From assembly GCF_051020955.1 (NCBI RefSeq), contig NC_135016.1:25267131-25331130 (forward strand): a DNA stretch of 64,000 bases. The letters run 5' to 3'. Source of the DNA: Megalopta genalis. Its lineage: Eukaryota > Arthropoda > Insecta > Hymenoptera > Halictidae. How positions within the stretch are numbered: position 1 is the first letter of the stretch; every line of letters begins with the position of its first letter. Of this stretch, positions 33,247-45,240 are shown piece by piece. The notes under the pieces were generated by a model. That model was not told the origin of the DNA. It did no database searches and saw nothing but the letters and a program-made list of their open reading frames with translations. The position numbers and the translations under genes were made by a program.

Positions 33247-36200
33247 AATAGGAAATGTAAAAGAACGATAGGAAGACCGGAAGAAATAGCTTGTAAAACG
33301 AGTTCGAAAAACTGCTAAACAAAGCTCGAAATGGTTCCAAGTATAGCTATAAAAGTGGTTGACTTAATTTGTGGGAGTGAGTGGGACTTAATTTGTCTGT
33401 TAATTCGAACGAGAAGCCGGACGAATTTAATGCTGCATACCCTGCAGTCGAGCCAACCGAACGCAATCCAACGCGTGGTTTTTACTGGCAGTAGAAAATT
33501 GTTTCATTATCGGGTTGGAGGATACGGGCGCGGAGCATCAGATTCTAGCGGCGGCGCGTCCCATTAACGCCGCTGGAAAATAATTTCAATGGAGCCGCGC
33601 CAAGATTCCTCGCATCCCTGGTAGGCTACAAGTGCACCGACACCCGCATTGTATCAACCAGCAACCCTCCGGCCGGTTCTGTTAACGCTACTCGCTGCAG
33701 GACGATGAAGATACTCCCCGGTTTTTATTCAACGAATATTATTTATACGATCTTCTCGACCATAAATCCCTAAATACGTGACTTCCTTTAATCACTCGCG
33801 CAATACAGTCGGGGATCAGAAGATGCCACCGCTCTGCTGCTTATTTGTTACTGCCGCGAACCTGGGACATTGGTTGACTACAATGATCCTCCGTTTATTT
33901 CTACGTTCGGAAAATTATTTCATTAATCGAGGGGGATTTGATTTCGCGGTTAAAATGTTCCTAATGGCGATGACTAAGTAGCAGCATCGTGTAAGATCAG
34001 AAGGAATTTTAATTTGTTTGGAAAAAGTTGATTGAGATCTAGTAAGTAAAGCTTTCGTAGATTTTTTTTTATAAAAGTGAAGGGGACTTGTGTTATTGCT
34101 TAGAATGTTCCTAATGATAAAGAGGGAGTAGCAGTATCATTATACACATCGTCATAAATTTTGTTTGAGAAAAGTTTATTTATTAAGATTAAAAAAGGAT
34201 TTCTATTTTTTGGTAAGTAAAATTTTCATGGATTATTTCATAAAAATGAAGAGGACTTACGTTTTTGGTTAAAATGTTGTCGATGACGAAGATGAAGGAA
34301 CAGTGTCATGAATGATTAAGAGACGTCGATATTATATTATAAAAGAAGTTTCGTAGGATTCGAGAAGGCCCTCGCGCTAAATAAGAATTTCATTTTCATA
34401 AGTAATTGCACCGACGAAACCTATTTAGTTCGTCAAATAGAACCGTCCTAAAAGTAACAATGAAATGGTAATAATATCGAAGATTAGAAACAAAGGAGTT
34501 GGAGATATTAAAAATAAAAAACGAATTACAATTGTATTAGGAACATCATCTTTCCTTTAATGAGACCGTGTTCCATTTCTTTAGCGTAAATAGTATGGCT
34601 GCGGGTAGTATCGGCCGCTACATTTTATTGGTAAAGACAGGCATTTCCTCTGCAGCGTAACAAGTTGCGGGTTCCAGGAATTGTAAGTAGTAAATACTAG
34701 GTATTGATTCGTTCCATTGCCAGCATGCCGACCGAGGTTAACGACATCGTACTATACAACAAAAAGTGCTCCAAGCAATTTCAAATAATTATTGTTTATT
34801 AATTATTTATCCGATATTTATACGCAAAGCGCGTTGGATTTTCGAGAAAATAGGTTGAACCGAACAAGAAATTATTTTTGCAGCTACGCTTCGACTTAGC
34901 GAGAAAAAAAGTAGTTATCTTAATTACTCTTTTACTACTTAAAAGTAGTTAGCAGGTCATTTATTAGGCCAAGTTTCCAAAGATATAAACGTATTTCCTT
35001 TAGTCGCGCCAATTTGTTCGGAATTTGTCCGGAACACCGTTAGCTTATGGACACCATAGAGGGGTTACAGATATCTTACTAATTTTTCTATTTCCAATTC
35101 ATTACCGTCAACATTTCAATCTTGAATGCCAAATAATTAATCATATAACGCGACTAATGCCAGAAATTCGATAAAATACGCGACGAAGAGTTGTTTTTCC
35201 AGCGACTAACAGCTGAGGATATCTCGTGCGAAATCTCGTTTAAAAAAAAGCGAGAAATCTGCTAAACAGTTTTAAGACCGAGAGCATAGCAACCGAATGA
35301 GAGTACGGAAGTCCGTCGTCGTATAGGTGAACGCAGGCTCGTTCAAGCCAAACGGGAGAAAAAACCGAAGAACGAGGCAGGGTGCCAAAAATATTATTCA
35401 ATTAGCTGATGAAACGAGCCAGAAATTCATTAGACCGTGCGACTCGGCTCGGCGAATTTAATTCATAATACCGTCGGACGATTTGTGACGAACAGGTGAA
35501 GCGCCGGCCGGAGCTACGGCTGTCGGTTTAATTAAATAAGACAACCATCCTTCGAGACACTGCAGTTTATCGGCCTGAAAATTCTCGCTTTTATACCTTT
35601 TCTATGAACTCCTGCCTCCCGAACTTGTGATATCACGAAAGTACATTACTCGCCATTCTTAATTAAATCGTATTGTTGCATGTCGCATTAGAATTAATAC
35701 AATACGTCCGTACCATGCGTTAGACTAATCTGTGCAAACAAAGGTAATCGTTAACTTGGAAGGAAACCTCTGGGAAGTGAAATTCTCAGACACCAAAAGA
35801 TTCGTTGTTTAATTTGGGAGTAACTTTAAATTAATTTAACGTAGATCCAATGTTATTTCATTGCTTATTAGCGCTCTATTCGAAGTAAAAATTGTGTACA
35901 TTAATTACAAGATGCAGGAGCTTATTTTCTTAACCATTTAAAAATAATTCGAATAATTGTATTTTTAAATCGTTCAACTATGTTTGCTCGTTCGCATTTG
36001 TTTCGCTCATTTTTGTCATAAGTAGACTGCGCGCATCTCGATCAAAGAGGGCAGAAATCAAATAAGACGAAATTGTCCCTTTAATAATTTTGAGAAGTTG
36101 AAAATAGTGCAAAAGTATGATGAAACTCTTCTTATGTATTCGCAGTGTTATGTTTCAGTTACTTATTTATGCCACGAATGAATAAAATCAGCAGTTAAAT

Positions 36201-36720
36201 CGTAACTACATCAAAATGCAACTTTAAACATTTCATAAAAGAATCCATAATGAAAATTGCTCGGAGCGTAACAGGCACATGATTTGGTTCGTACAGAAAT
36301 TTTCGACGAACGATTTTTTTTTTCGGCACGACAATTTCCCATAAAATATTCCACAACATCGAGTCATCGTATTACACCGCCAACAAAGCCAAAACTGTCC
36401 AATAAAACGAAAATCTGCAGCCTCACGTCCACGTAACCCGCCTCCTTCGAAATTTCCAAACAACAAAATCCCCCCGAAAAAAGGTCAAAGTCACAGAAAA
36501 GATCGCGTCAAAGTCGGTCCTAGCCCAAGAGGAGCCACGTCACCGGTCCCTTTATCCAATCAAACGCCGGATGAGGTATCCGAAATGAGGTTGCTCGCGG
36601 AGAGGCTCTGCTCGAAAGTTCCGAAAGAGCGCTATGCCGTAGAAAGCACCCAAAAGCGGTAAAAAAATATTTTCTGACTGAGATCGCATATTTATGCGTA
36701 ATTTTCTTACTTGTCACGAC
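33247..36720. other. Unique sequence; homeodomain-site cluster at 35.4 kb
   Basis: No gene is recognised. 33400-33720 and 35200-35600 are GC-richer. The latter holds CAATTAGCTGATGAAACG, CATTAGACC, GAATTTAATTCATAATACC and GGTTTAATTAAATAAG, a possible enhancer. 34000-34350 contains loosely repeated words (GTAAGTAAAGCTTTC / GTAAGTAAAATTTTC; AAGTGAAGGGGACTTG / AAATGAAGAGGACTTACG), suggesting an old tandem duplication of about 180 bp. Confidence 0.35.
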
Positions 36721-36725
36721 GAAGC

Positions 36726-36872
36726 TATATGAGCCGTTTATTTTGAAAGTGGCGTAAGTCACTGTTTGCAAAAAATCGAGTTAATGGTAACACTAATTAC
36801 AATTGAACGGTATCTTTTCATTTAAAAAAAAAAAAAGTGACTTATGCCACTTTCAAAATAAACGGCTCATAT
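36726..36872. mobile_element. Short inverted-repeat element, 147 bp
   Basis: TATATGAGCCGTTTATTTTG (36726-) through AAGTGGCGTAAGTCAC is the reverse complement of 36836-36872 with one mismatch. The arms are 37 bp with a 73-bp spacer holding an A-run. The terminal TATA is compatible with a TA-target miniature element. Confidence 0.75.
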
Positions 36873-38756
36873 ACATGTGGTCTTATCAACATAGATAAGC
36901 AAAACAATTCATTTTTAACAACATCTAATCAAATTACTTTCGTAATAACATTTATAAATAACAATATAATTATAAAAGTTATAATTACAAGTCAAAAAAA
37001 TATATTTAGTTGTTAAATAATAACATCTAAAAAAGGAATGAACGAAAAGATATTTTTATCATAAACATCAATATTATTGAATTATATATTAAATATACTA
37101 TTAAAGATATATTAATATATTTCAACGATTCTCGCGACTGTTCCCATACGGTAATTCCTCGATACGCATGCAAGTAGAAAAAAATATCGTAACTTTTTAT
37201 CTCGTACGGAAATCATGGAACGGTACGCGATGGAGGTTTAATAAAAATTTTGAGGGCACTTATGAAACGGGACTTTTTACTTTTTACGGCTTTCGAGTTG
37301 GTTCAGTTGGCTCTTGCCCCGCAGCGGAGCATTCCAGCAACTCATTCCTCGATAAATAGCGGCCGCGCGGGGGCGGCGACACAGAAATACGGGAAGAAAA
37401 GCAGATACATGGCACTCGGCAAACGGCGTATCATTTAAAACTTCCAGCCGACGACCTCTGACTCGAAGCCCCCGGGACCGAGACTCGGCCAGCGATTCCG
37501 GTTCTCAAAGGAGCGCCATTATATCGGATCCTTGTTCCTTCTTTTTCCGCGTTCCGTCATCCCGGGGACCCAATCGGGAAACGGCCGGGGCTACGGGGGC
37601 GAATCTCGGTCGGGTTCGCCCGTTTCATCCCCCATCGGTTCGTCATACCGTGCCCACGGGGCTTCGTTCGATTTGCGATCGCCGTCTCTCGCCTCTTGGC
37701 CCATCTCGTCGAGCCTAGTCGGATCGTCTCGGACCTATTTTCCTCCCCTCCGCCCGTTCTCTGCTCGGAGGTTACCCTCTGTTTCACCCCCTTTTACCCC
37801 CCGCTTCCTCGTCACCCTCGGCCAGCAGTTCCTCGCGCCTCGTTCTCCTCCTTAACGAGTGCGGGTTAATGCTTCGAGCGGTTTCCGTGGAGATATCGAA
37901 GTCACCGGAACGGCGTCCCCCGAGCGTCCACTTCTCGATAACCGATGGAAATTTCCGACACGCGACCGTCCATTGCCGAGGAAGATTCATAAGGCCGGAG
38001 ACGGCCGGCAAAAATCGTTCGGATAAGTTGCAGATAACGCGAAGTGTGCGACGCTCTCAGACAGCGTCGGATGTCACCCGATCGAACGGAAGTCCTCCAA
38101 GTTGGATTATCCGGGATAAGATCGCCACTTCCATCGTTTATAGTTACTTTTGAGCCGGCTGATCAATAAGTCCTCGAAGATACTTCATTCAAAACAAACA
38201 CATCGCGCCGGGAGTATAAGATTTTATCGCGAGAGGATTAACGCGTTTTATCTGACCCGCAGCTACATATCGTTGGATTCAAGTAGTGGATGGGTTTTGT
38301 ATTTATGAAAATCATAAAATTATTCGTAAATACTATAATAATTATATCGAAATGTCTATACAGTTTTAAGTGTTTGTTAAATGCATGCTTAGATTCTAGT
38401 TTGATTATATCTTGCGGTATGACCCTTGGAGGGTCGTACACTTATAGGTCGGCTCACCGATGCGACGTTCGAGCCGGAGACGACGCTGCCAGGGCAATAA
38501 ATGCACAGGGTAAGGATAATCACTCGCATGTGTTTATCCTGAGCCCCTGGCAACTTTAGAAAGAAAAACTACGCCGCCTAGTCAGTCGAACGACAGCCTC
38601 CGCAAAAGTAATTGCATTTACTCGGTTGTCTCCTTATTCTATTCTTTCACATCTTCTACTCGCCTTGTTTCTGTTAACTAAATAAAATACTATTTTGCTC
38701 TAAAATAACAGTTTGAGTTCCTTTCTTATGCATAAGTACCGATACCGAACAAATTA
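36873..38756. other. Unique sequence with a GC island at 37.3-38.1 kb
   Basis: The island contains pyrimidine-rich low-complexity stretches, and open frames on both strands overlap (37532-37855 plus, 37557-37787 minus, 37784-38011 minus, 37869-38153 plus). The peptides are Ser/Pro/Arg-rich with no domain. It could be a regulatory island or UTR; no gene is called. Confidence 0.35.
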
Positions 38757-39186
38757 TTTTAAATTACACGGTAAACCTGTGACAATCGCGGACTGGCCTG
38801 GCAAGGGGTTAAAATTTAATCGTCGCCTATGTTGCAATTAGACCGAGGATTTCGTGCATTTATGACATTTCGTTCTAATAAAATTGTTGAAGAAAAGAAA
38901 ATTTTCTTAATTGGCTCTCGCGTGTTTTTACAATAGTTCCGGAACATTTTCATTTTCCACGAGAATCTGCAATTTTAAACTATACGGTAAACCTATGACA
39001 GTCGCGGACTGGACTGACAAGGGGTTAAAATTTAATCGTCGCCTATGTTACAATTAGACCGAGGATTTCGTGCATTTATGACATTTTGTTCTAATAAAAT
39101 TGTTGAAGAAAAGAAGATTTTCCTAATTGGCTCTCGCATGTTTTTACAATAGATCCGGAACATTTTCATTTTCCACGAGAATCTGC
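38757..39186. repeat. Direct tandem duplication, unit 216 bp, with TTAA-element-like motif
   Basis: Units at 38757-38972 and 38973-39186 are about 95% alike. Shared words include CGGACTGG, AAGGGGTTAAAATTTAATCG, TTTCGTGCATTTATGACATT and CATTTTCCACGAGAATCTGC. Each unit contains CAAGGGGTTAA, resembling the right end of the CCCCTTGACATAC TTAA family, but paired inverted ends are not evident. GGGACACCCCGTAT at 39242-39255 just downstream resembles a CAGGGTGTCCC end. Confidence 0.8.
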
Positions 39187-40302
39187 GATCCAATCGTAAT
39201 TTAATTCGTTGCTTCTTAGCAACGGTAAGATACATTCGTATGGGACACCCCGTATGATATGCTTAGATTCCGCGATTTCCAACGGTCAGACGAACGGATA
39301 GCGGCAATCGGCAACGATCCACCGCGAAAAGAGCAAACGGAAAGAGAGACGAGAACGAAGGGGTGAACAAACGTCGCGGCCATCTTCCGAACGAATGCAA
39401 CTTCCGTGGCGGGGTTTCAATTATACGTCTAGTGGCCGCTTCAGTCTGTCGCTCAATTCAGCCGGAAACCGCGATGTCATTTCGTTGGCGAATTATGAGC
39501 GGCTGGATATAGGCGGAAGTGGCTCTCAGAATCCAGCGGAACTGCTGCTAACGATGTTTCGAGCGTATCGATTCTCTTAACCCATTAACTTTTTAAAAAT
39601 ATTCCGCGGTAGCCTGCTGCGAAGAAACGGCGACATGATCCGCTTAAAAGTAGAAAGTGATTTATCGTGTTCGATACGGTTTTCGAATAACGTTGACGCG
39701 AGGTGTTGGCGTTTCTCCACGGGGAAAATAGAAAACATCCGACACTTTATATTCTTGCGATATTCCGCTAGCCATTCTTCGATACCGTCCGGCGATTGGC
39801 GTTAATAACGAAGCTGCTAATTTTAAGAAAGTCGATCGTCGATAATTTACTAATTGAATTATATATACATATACACATAATATAATTATAATTATATTTA
39901 GTTATAGGAATAACTTTAACAGTTTTCGCTATTTGAACCTTCAATTAGAACTTTTATTTAATTAAAGGAGGTATAAAATATGTTCTCTCTCTTTGCGAGA
40001 TATTTGCCTTAAGAGAGACGATAACGATTAGAAAATAGAAAATACATTGTCACATGCCATCACGATTAAATCATATCAGGTGGTGAATAAGAAACTATTT
40101 GCTAGGTTGATTTTTGTATTCAATCTATTTGTTGAAATTCAACAAGAAGATTACCTTATTTGGTCCCTAAGGAATCGAATATGATATGAATTTTCGAGAA
40201 AAAAAGCGCGTTGAAAAAATAATACCATTGAATAGGAATCAAATGATGCGTCTGACCATACCGTATCGATACTACTTCTCGTTATACTACAATCTATGCT
40301 AT
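39187..40302. other. Unique sequence
   Basis: A 61-codon open frame at 39395-39580 is unrecognised. 39850-39900 is AT low-complexity. No gene is called. Confidence 0.4.
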
Positions 40303-40488
40303 GATCTTTTACCATTTTGCTAAATCAATATAATGGTAATTTAAATCCACATATATATACAATAGCAAGACTATCTGTAATTTCGTAAAAAATACGATCT
40401 TTTACCATTTTGCTAAATCAATATAATGGTAATTTAAATCCGAATATAGATACAATAGCAAGACTACCTGTAATTTCGTAAAAAATTC
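40303..40488. repeat. Direct tandem duplication, unit 93 bp
   Basis: GATCTTTTACCATTTTGCTA starts at 40303 and again at 40396. The two units differ at only a handful of positions, so the duplication is recent. Confidence 0.85.
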
Positions 40489-41930
40489 GTGAATAGCATA
40501 TCATTAGCAGACTGTCTGAATAAATCTACGCATTGTACACTAAAGCAAATCGAATAGCACCGTTTGCAGCTTAATATTTTGAAGGAGTCCCTAATAACAG
40601 TCCGTCCTTATGAAACATCGCGTAAACATGATACTTGTGGCGTTTCCATCCAGACATTGCGCAATACCGTCGACGCAATAATAGCAATAAGAAATAAAAA
40701 TAACAGTAAAAATAACAGTCCTCACCGCAGCGAAATGACCACCGGAGGTAGAAAATGCTTTATACATATTGCACAGCCGCATGTGACCTACATCAACTAC
40801 ACATCAACAATGAACCCACCGCGCACTAAAAGCATCTCCTAAAAATTACAAGATTAAATTTATCCAACAACTCTCAAATATGTATCGCGATGCGACAAAT
40901 TTCTTCCTTAACTTCTCTTTGTAATCGCAACGAATGTAAACACAACAATCTGGTTATCGCGAACGAAAATCAGCCGGACGGAGATCGCGCGTCCGATACA
41001 TCTCGAAACGGCCATTCTGCCGGATAATATCCGCTGCGCGGAAAAATATTAATTAAAGGTATCGGGGGCCAGATCGTAATCAATTACTCGGCACCACAAA
41101 AGCCCAATGTTACTTTCAATCATCGATCTCCGCCGGTTCTCTCCTTTTCAAGCGCTCAACCTCGCAGGGAAACCATTTCGTTTTCCGTGGCGCAGCAAAT
41201 CAATGCAACCGCTTCTCGCTTGAAAAGGAAACGGGGTCGAGAAAAAAGATTACGATGAAAAGTGGAATCCTTGAGAGAACCCTTTCCCGCTCGACTCTAT
41301 TAAATTAACAGCATTAATCCAGCTATCGAGCGAGCGTAAGTGTTCGAAGGAGGCTCGCGGCTCGACCGGACTCGAACGCGTCTGCGGCATTGTTTGCCCG
41401 CACATTCTCGTCCGCCTTATCTCCATGTTGACTCTGCAAATTAATTTCCCAGTAGAAGGGTTCGGCGGAATAACGAGCAACAAAGTGGGCTAATTTCCAC
41501 GCGGCGGTCGCCTCCGCTAAACGGTGAACTCGCACGACGCGATTCCTGGCCAGCCGATCAGCCGTATTGCCGTTCCCTTCTATGCTTCTATCCCGTTTGC
41601 ATGCCGAGAAACTGCAACCTCGATTGCATCGTCGACGTGTCCCGATTTCCATGGGGAATTTCCGGAATGCGTTACCAAAAGAATTTCCACGGAACATCGA
41701 ACTCTTACCCGCGTGATTGATGGATCTATCGATACATCGCACGTGGTACGTTCTACATAAAATTTCATTCCTCGGGCTCCGTAACCGCCGTACAGTGTAA
41801 TATTTCAATGTTCGAGAGAGAGTAATTGTTTTTAGATAACGATACTGACTCGAGTCGTATATACAGTTTGGGAGTTTGAAAAGTTTGCTTGTATCTTCTC
41901 ATTTCTGTCGTAAGTACACCAAATCCGCGG
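40489..41930. other. Unique sequence, GC-richer at 40.95-41.75 kb
   Basis: Antisense-overlapping open frames at 41323-41808 (minus, 161 codons) and 41524-41760 (plus) have no domains. The ATTAATTAAAGG and GTAATCAATTACTCGG words near 41048-41090 could be homeodomain sites. Confidence 0.35.
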
Positions 41931-42043
41931 TACGGTAATGTCTCCCTTACTGACGCTCAGATTGTGCACAAAATTGGACAATTTGGGAAGAGGAGATACG
42001 ATTGTTCGAGCCTTGCAACTCGTTTTTATAGTTGTTGACAACC
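41931..42043. mobile_element. Left half of a mariner-like hairpin element
   Basis: TACGGTAATGTCTCCCTTAC through TTGGGAAGAGGAGATACGAT to TATAGTTGTTGACAACC matches the left arm of 42171-42384 and 58270-58486. The right half is missing. Confidence 0.7.
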
Positions 42044-42170
42044 ACTGTGCGATCCATAGTCGATACACTAATGCATCTATAGTGATAGCAATTCGAGTAA
42101 TATAAGTAGATTGCAGATTCTGTTGCAAAATAAGAATGTTCTGCTTCTTTTACAAAATACAAAAGCTAAC

Positions 42171-42384
42171 TACAGTAAATTCTCCCCAATTGTCCTTCGG
42201 TTTGTAGACAAAAATGGACAATTTGGGAAGAGGAGATACGATTGTTCGATCCTTGCAACTCGTTTTTATAGTTGTTGACGGTCGATAAAAAACGAGCCAC
42301 AAGGCTCGAACAATCGTATCTCCTATTCCAAAATTGTCCACTTTTGTGCGCAATCTGAGCGACAATTAGGGAGACATTACTGTA
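42171..42384. mobile_element. Mariner-like hairpin miniature element, 214 bp
   Basis: The ends are TACAGTAAATTCTCCCC and GGGAGACATTACTGTA. The arms carry GGAGATACGATTGTTCGA and its complement around a short loop near 42285. It is the same family as 19183-19401, and non-coding. Confidence 0.8.
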
Positions 42385-44820
42385 TAATGTATTAACGGGA
42401 GATACGTAACTGGCATTCCTTAGTACGTTCTTTCAACGTCGGAAAAGCGTACAATAGTTAAAAGACTTTTTAATACGTCTTCCAATACATTAAACGACAT
42501 TATTTCTCTTAACCAGTTTTTCACGAGCCGGTGTTTTAAAATCATGTGCTCGAACGAACTTAAAATTCACTGAAAATTTTGTCGCATTAAGAACGATAAG
42601 AATATATTAATCAATACTGAAAACAGCGGATTCTTATCTTGATTATTTTATCTAAGAAAAAACTTGTTAAACTGAGTAAACATATTCGCACAGTTGCGAG
42701 AATTTTTACGATTTTGTTTCTTTATATTATATATAAGTATTAAATAATTTTTAACATATACATACGAATGTTATAATTATTAAGAGAAAAACTAATCAAA
42801 CTGTTACGCAAACGGAAAAGAACAAAAATCTGAATCTTCAAATCTCTGGAAGAAAATTCTGTACAAATATTTAAACAAAATTTGAATTTGAAAGGTAAAT
42901 TTACTCTGCTATTTCATCTATAATTCAAGAATTGTTTGAATTCTTTAATTCAAGATTGCTTGAATTGTCCATTAATATTATCAAAAACAACGTTTACTTT
43001 AAATTGCATTATTCGCATCTTTCTCCAGGATATAATATCAAATATATTTGTAATACAGAAATAAACGAAACGCTCCTCTTCGTCAACATTTAAAACAATC
43101 GACGATCCGGCGAAAGTGATCGTTCGTCGGCAATTTACCTGGCGATATAAAATATCGAAACGTTTCCACGCGCCAATTTCTAAATAAAGTAATTTGGCAC
43201 TTCGGTTATACCAATATTTCATTTAATTTCAATTTGTCGCGCGTGTTTGCGATTCCCGTTCCGCTCGAGGAGCGTCGGGACCCGCTTAATTCCCGCGGTT
43301 GTCCTAAACTTTTGACCAACAGAGCATACACTGCCGCGAATCTGGGGTCCGTGGATACGCGTTCTAACCCCGTACGAAGGCGAGCGTGTAAACAGGAGAT
43401 TTCGTAGTCGGAAGACAGAATTTTATCTTGGCCGATCTCGCGTAGAAACGTTGTCGCACGCGTGTTCGCACAGCACTGTTTCACGCTATTCTAGATTTAA
43501 CCGGAGATTGTAGGGTCCGCTGGCCTCCTTTCAACCCTTCCTCGAGCGCCGCTTCACTCTTCCGTCGTGTCGTGTGTGTGTGTTGCGAGAATATAAATAG
43601 CGAATTTAGCGTTTTTGAAACGTTCTTGCCGGGAAAACGGCGTTAGTATAATGCTTTCCGGCGGGATGCGAGGTAAGCACTGCCGGAAGCTACACGCCAC
43701 TGTTTTCGAACCGGCTGAGAGATCTCGATAGTGCATCGGGGAAACGTGTACGGTGTTTCTAGGGCTGCTCGATTCCGTGTGAACAGTCGCACATCCTCCG
43801 ACAATAAAAATAGAAGGCGAATGCATAGAATCCCACGGTACCACGAATCCGAAATCTGTTCGACTTGCAAAGGAGGGTGGTAAAAGCAATCATAATTTTA
43901 TCATACTTATGATACATTTGACGCTAGACTGCGAAGAATATTTACCTTCCATTATAATGATTGATCTACCGATAAGTCTTCCAACAGAAAAGAAAACGTC
44001 GAACAATTAGCGAATATTACGGACATCGGTATTACAAAATTTAAGTTACTTTTAAACAACTTTCCTATTACTTTTTTACCGGATAAATAATCGTGTATTT
44101 CACACACTTTAAGAACTGGAGAATCATACCGCGATCAAATTTTTCGTTGACAAAAACGTATTTTTTTTTTCTTAAGACCATTTCTCATAAACGAAAAGTA
44201 AAGTAACAGTGCTAAATTCAATTCTTCCGATGTATTTTCTACTCTTACGTTGCTGCATCTGTGTTCTTCAGAAATTTACAGAATCCGCATTTCGACTAAA
44301 GTATTTTATGATAACAGTAAGTTATAACTAGGCTGCGAATTTTATACATTTATGAAAATATGGATAGCAGCGATTTTAAAGACAAGACAGGGTTAAATGA
44401 ATGTAGTAACTACAAAACGTTATTTTAAACCTAAAGAACGCTTCCTAAACGACTCCAGATTCTTGCGACAAATATAGACAATGTTTATCTTGCGCGAAGA
44501 TCCGCATTAAACGGCTAACTTCGTTTCAACGAACTTGGCGCTATATTTAAAACGAATATTTCAGATAAATGATGACGTCGATATATCTACATATTTTTCA
44601 CTCACAGATCCATGATCTGTAGTACTTTTAATAAGTCGAAAATAATGTATCGACGCTCGTACATGCGCCGTTTTAAATTGCATCTAAGCATTTTTCTTAT
44701 AAATCCATAAAATCAGTAGTTTAGCGATAGTGCTTGAAATGTCTACTCACGAAAAGTATGGCAATCCTACTGCGTATCTAGCAGCACCGTATCTACCAGC
44801 TTCACAGCATCGTCAACTTA
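42385..44820. other. Unique sequence, AT-rich with a GC patch at 43.2-43.85 kb
   Basis: Minus-strand open frames 43206-43484 and 43554-43889 are unrecognised and overlap other frames. A short GT run is at 43569-43582. The dispersed word GGCTGCGAATTTTATACATT is at 44331. No gene is called. Confidence 0.35.
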
Positions 44821-44840
44821 CCTGAAAGCAAACAATAAGG
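44816..44840 (-). promoter_or_regulatory. Candidate acceptor-donor junction (recursive splice-like), minus strand
   Basis: Read on the minus strand, CCTTATTGTTTGCTTTCAG is followed at once by GTAAGTTG, with the junction between 44822 and 44821. Both halves match strong consensus (pyrimidine tract, CAG, GTAAGT). It could be a ratchet site, a tiny exon boundary or chance. No coding frame adjoins it. Confidence 0.3.
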
Positions 44841-45203
44841 CTCGTTACACATTCGCAAACAGCCGCGAAACGTTGAATAGCAGTTTCCATCGTCTGTCAG
44901 GAACCTATTCATGGGATAATATTCGTTAAAAATAAATTCCGCGGCAATTTAAGCGCAAGAATCGAGGGAACAGGCGGCTCCATTTCCAGAATCATTTATC
45001 TTTCTCAGAGAGGTAAATGGAATACAATTCCGCGTTACGGCACAAAGCAGAATCTATCATTTTTCTTACACGATTCGAAAGCTCGGCGGAAACGGGTCTC
45101 CATTAAAACGGTGAAAAACAGAGAGGCACGGACGTCGCAACAAATGCAATTTTTAATTGAATTCGGTAATAGATAGATTCCTCTCTGGCTTTCTCTCTCG
45201 TTG

Positions 45204-45240
<37 letters not shown>

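Noticed and set aside
37532..37855. 107-codon Ser/Pro-rich frame in a GC island
   Set aside because: Antisense frames are equally open, and the low complexity follows a pyrimidine-rich strand; no start or splice evidence.
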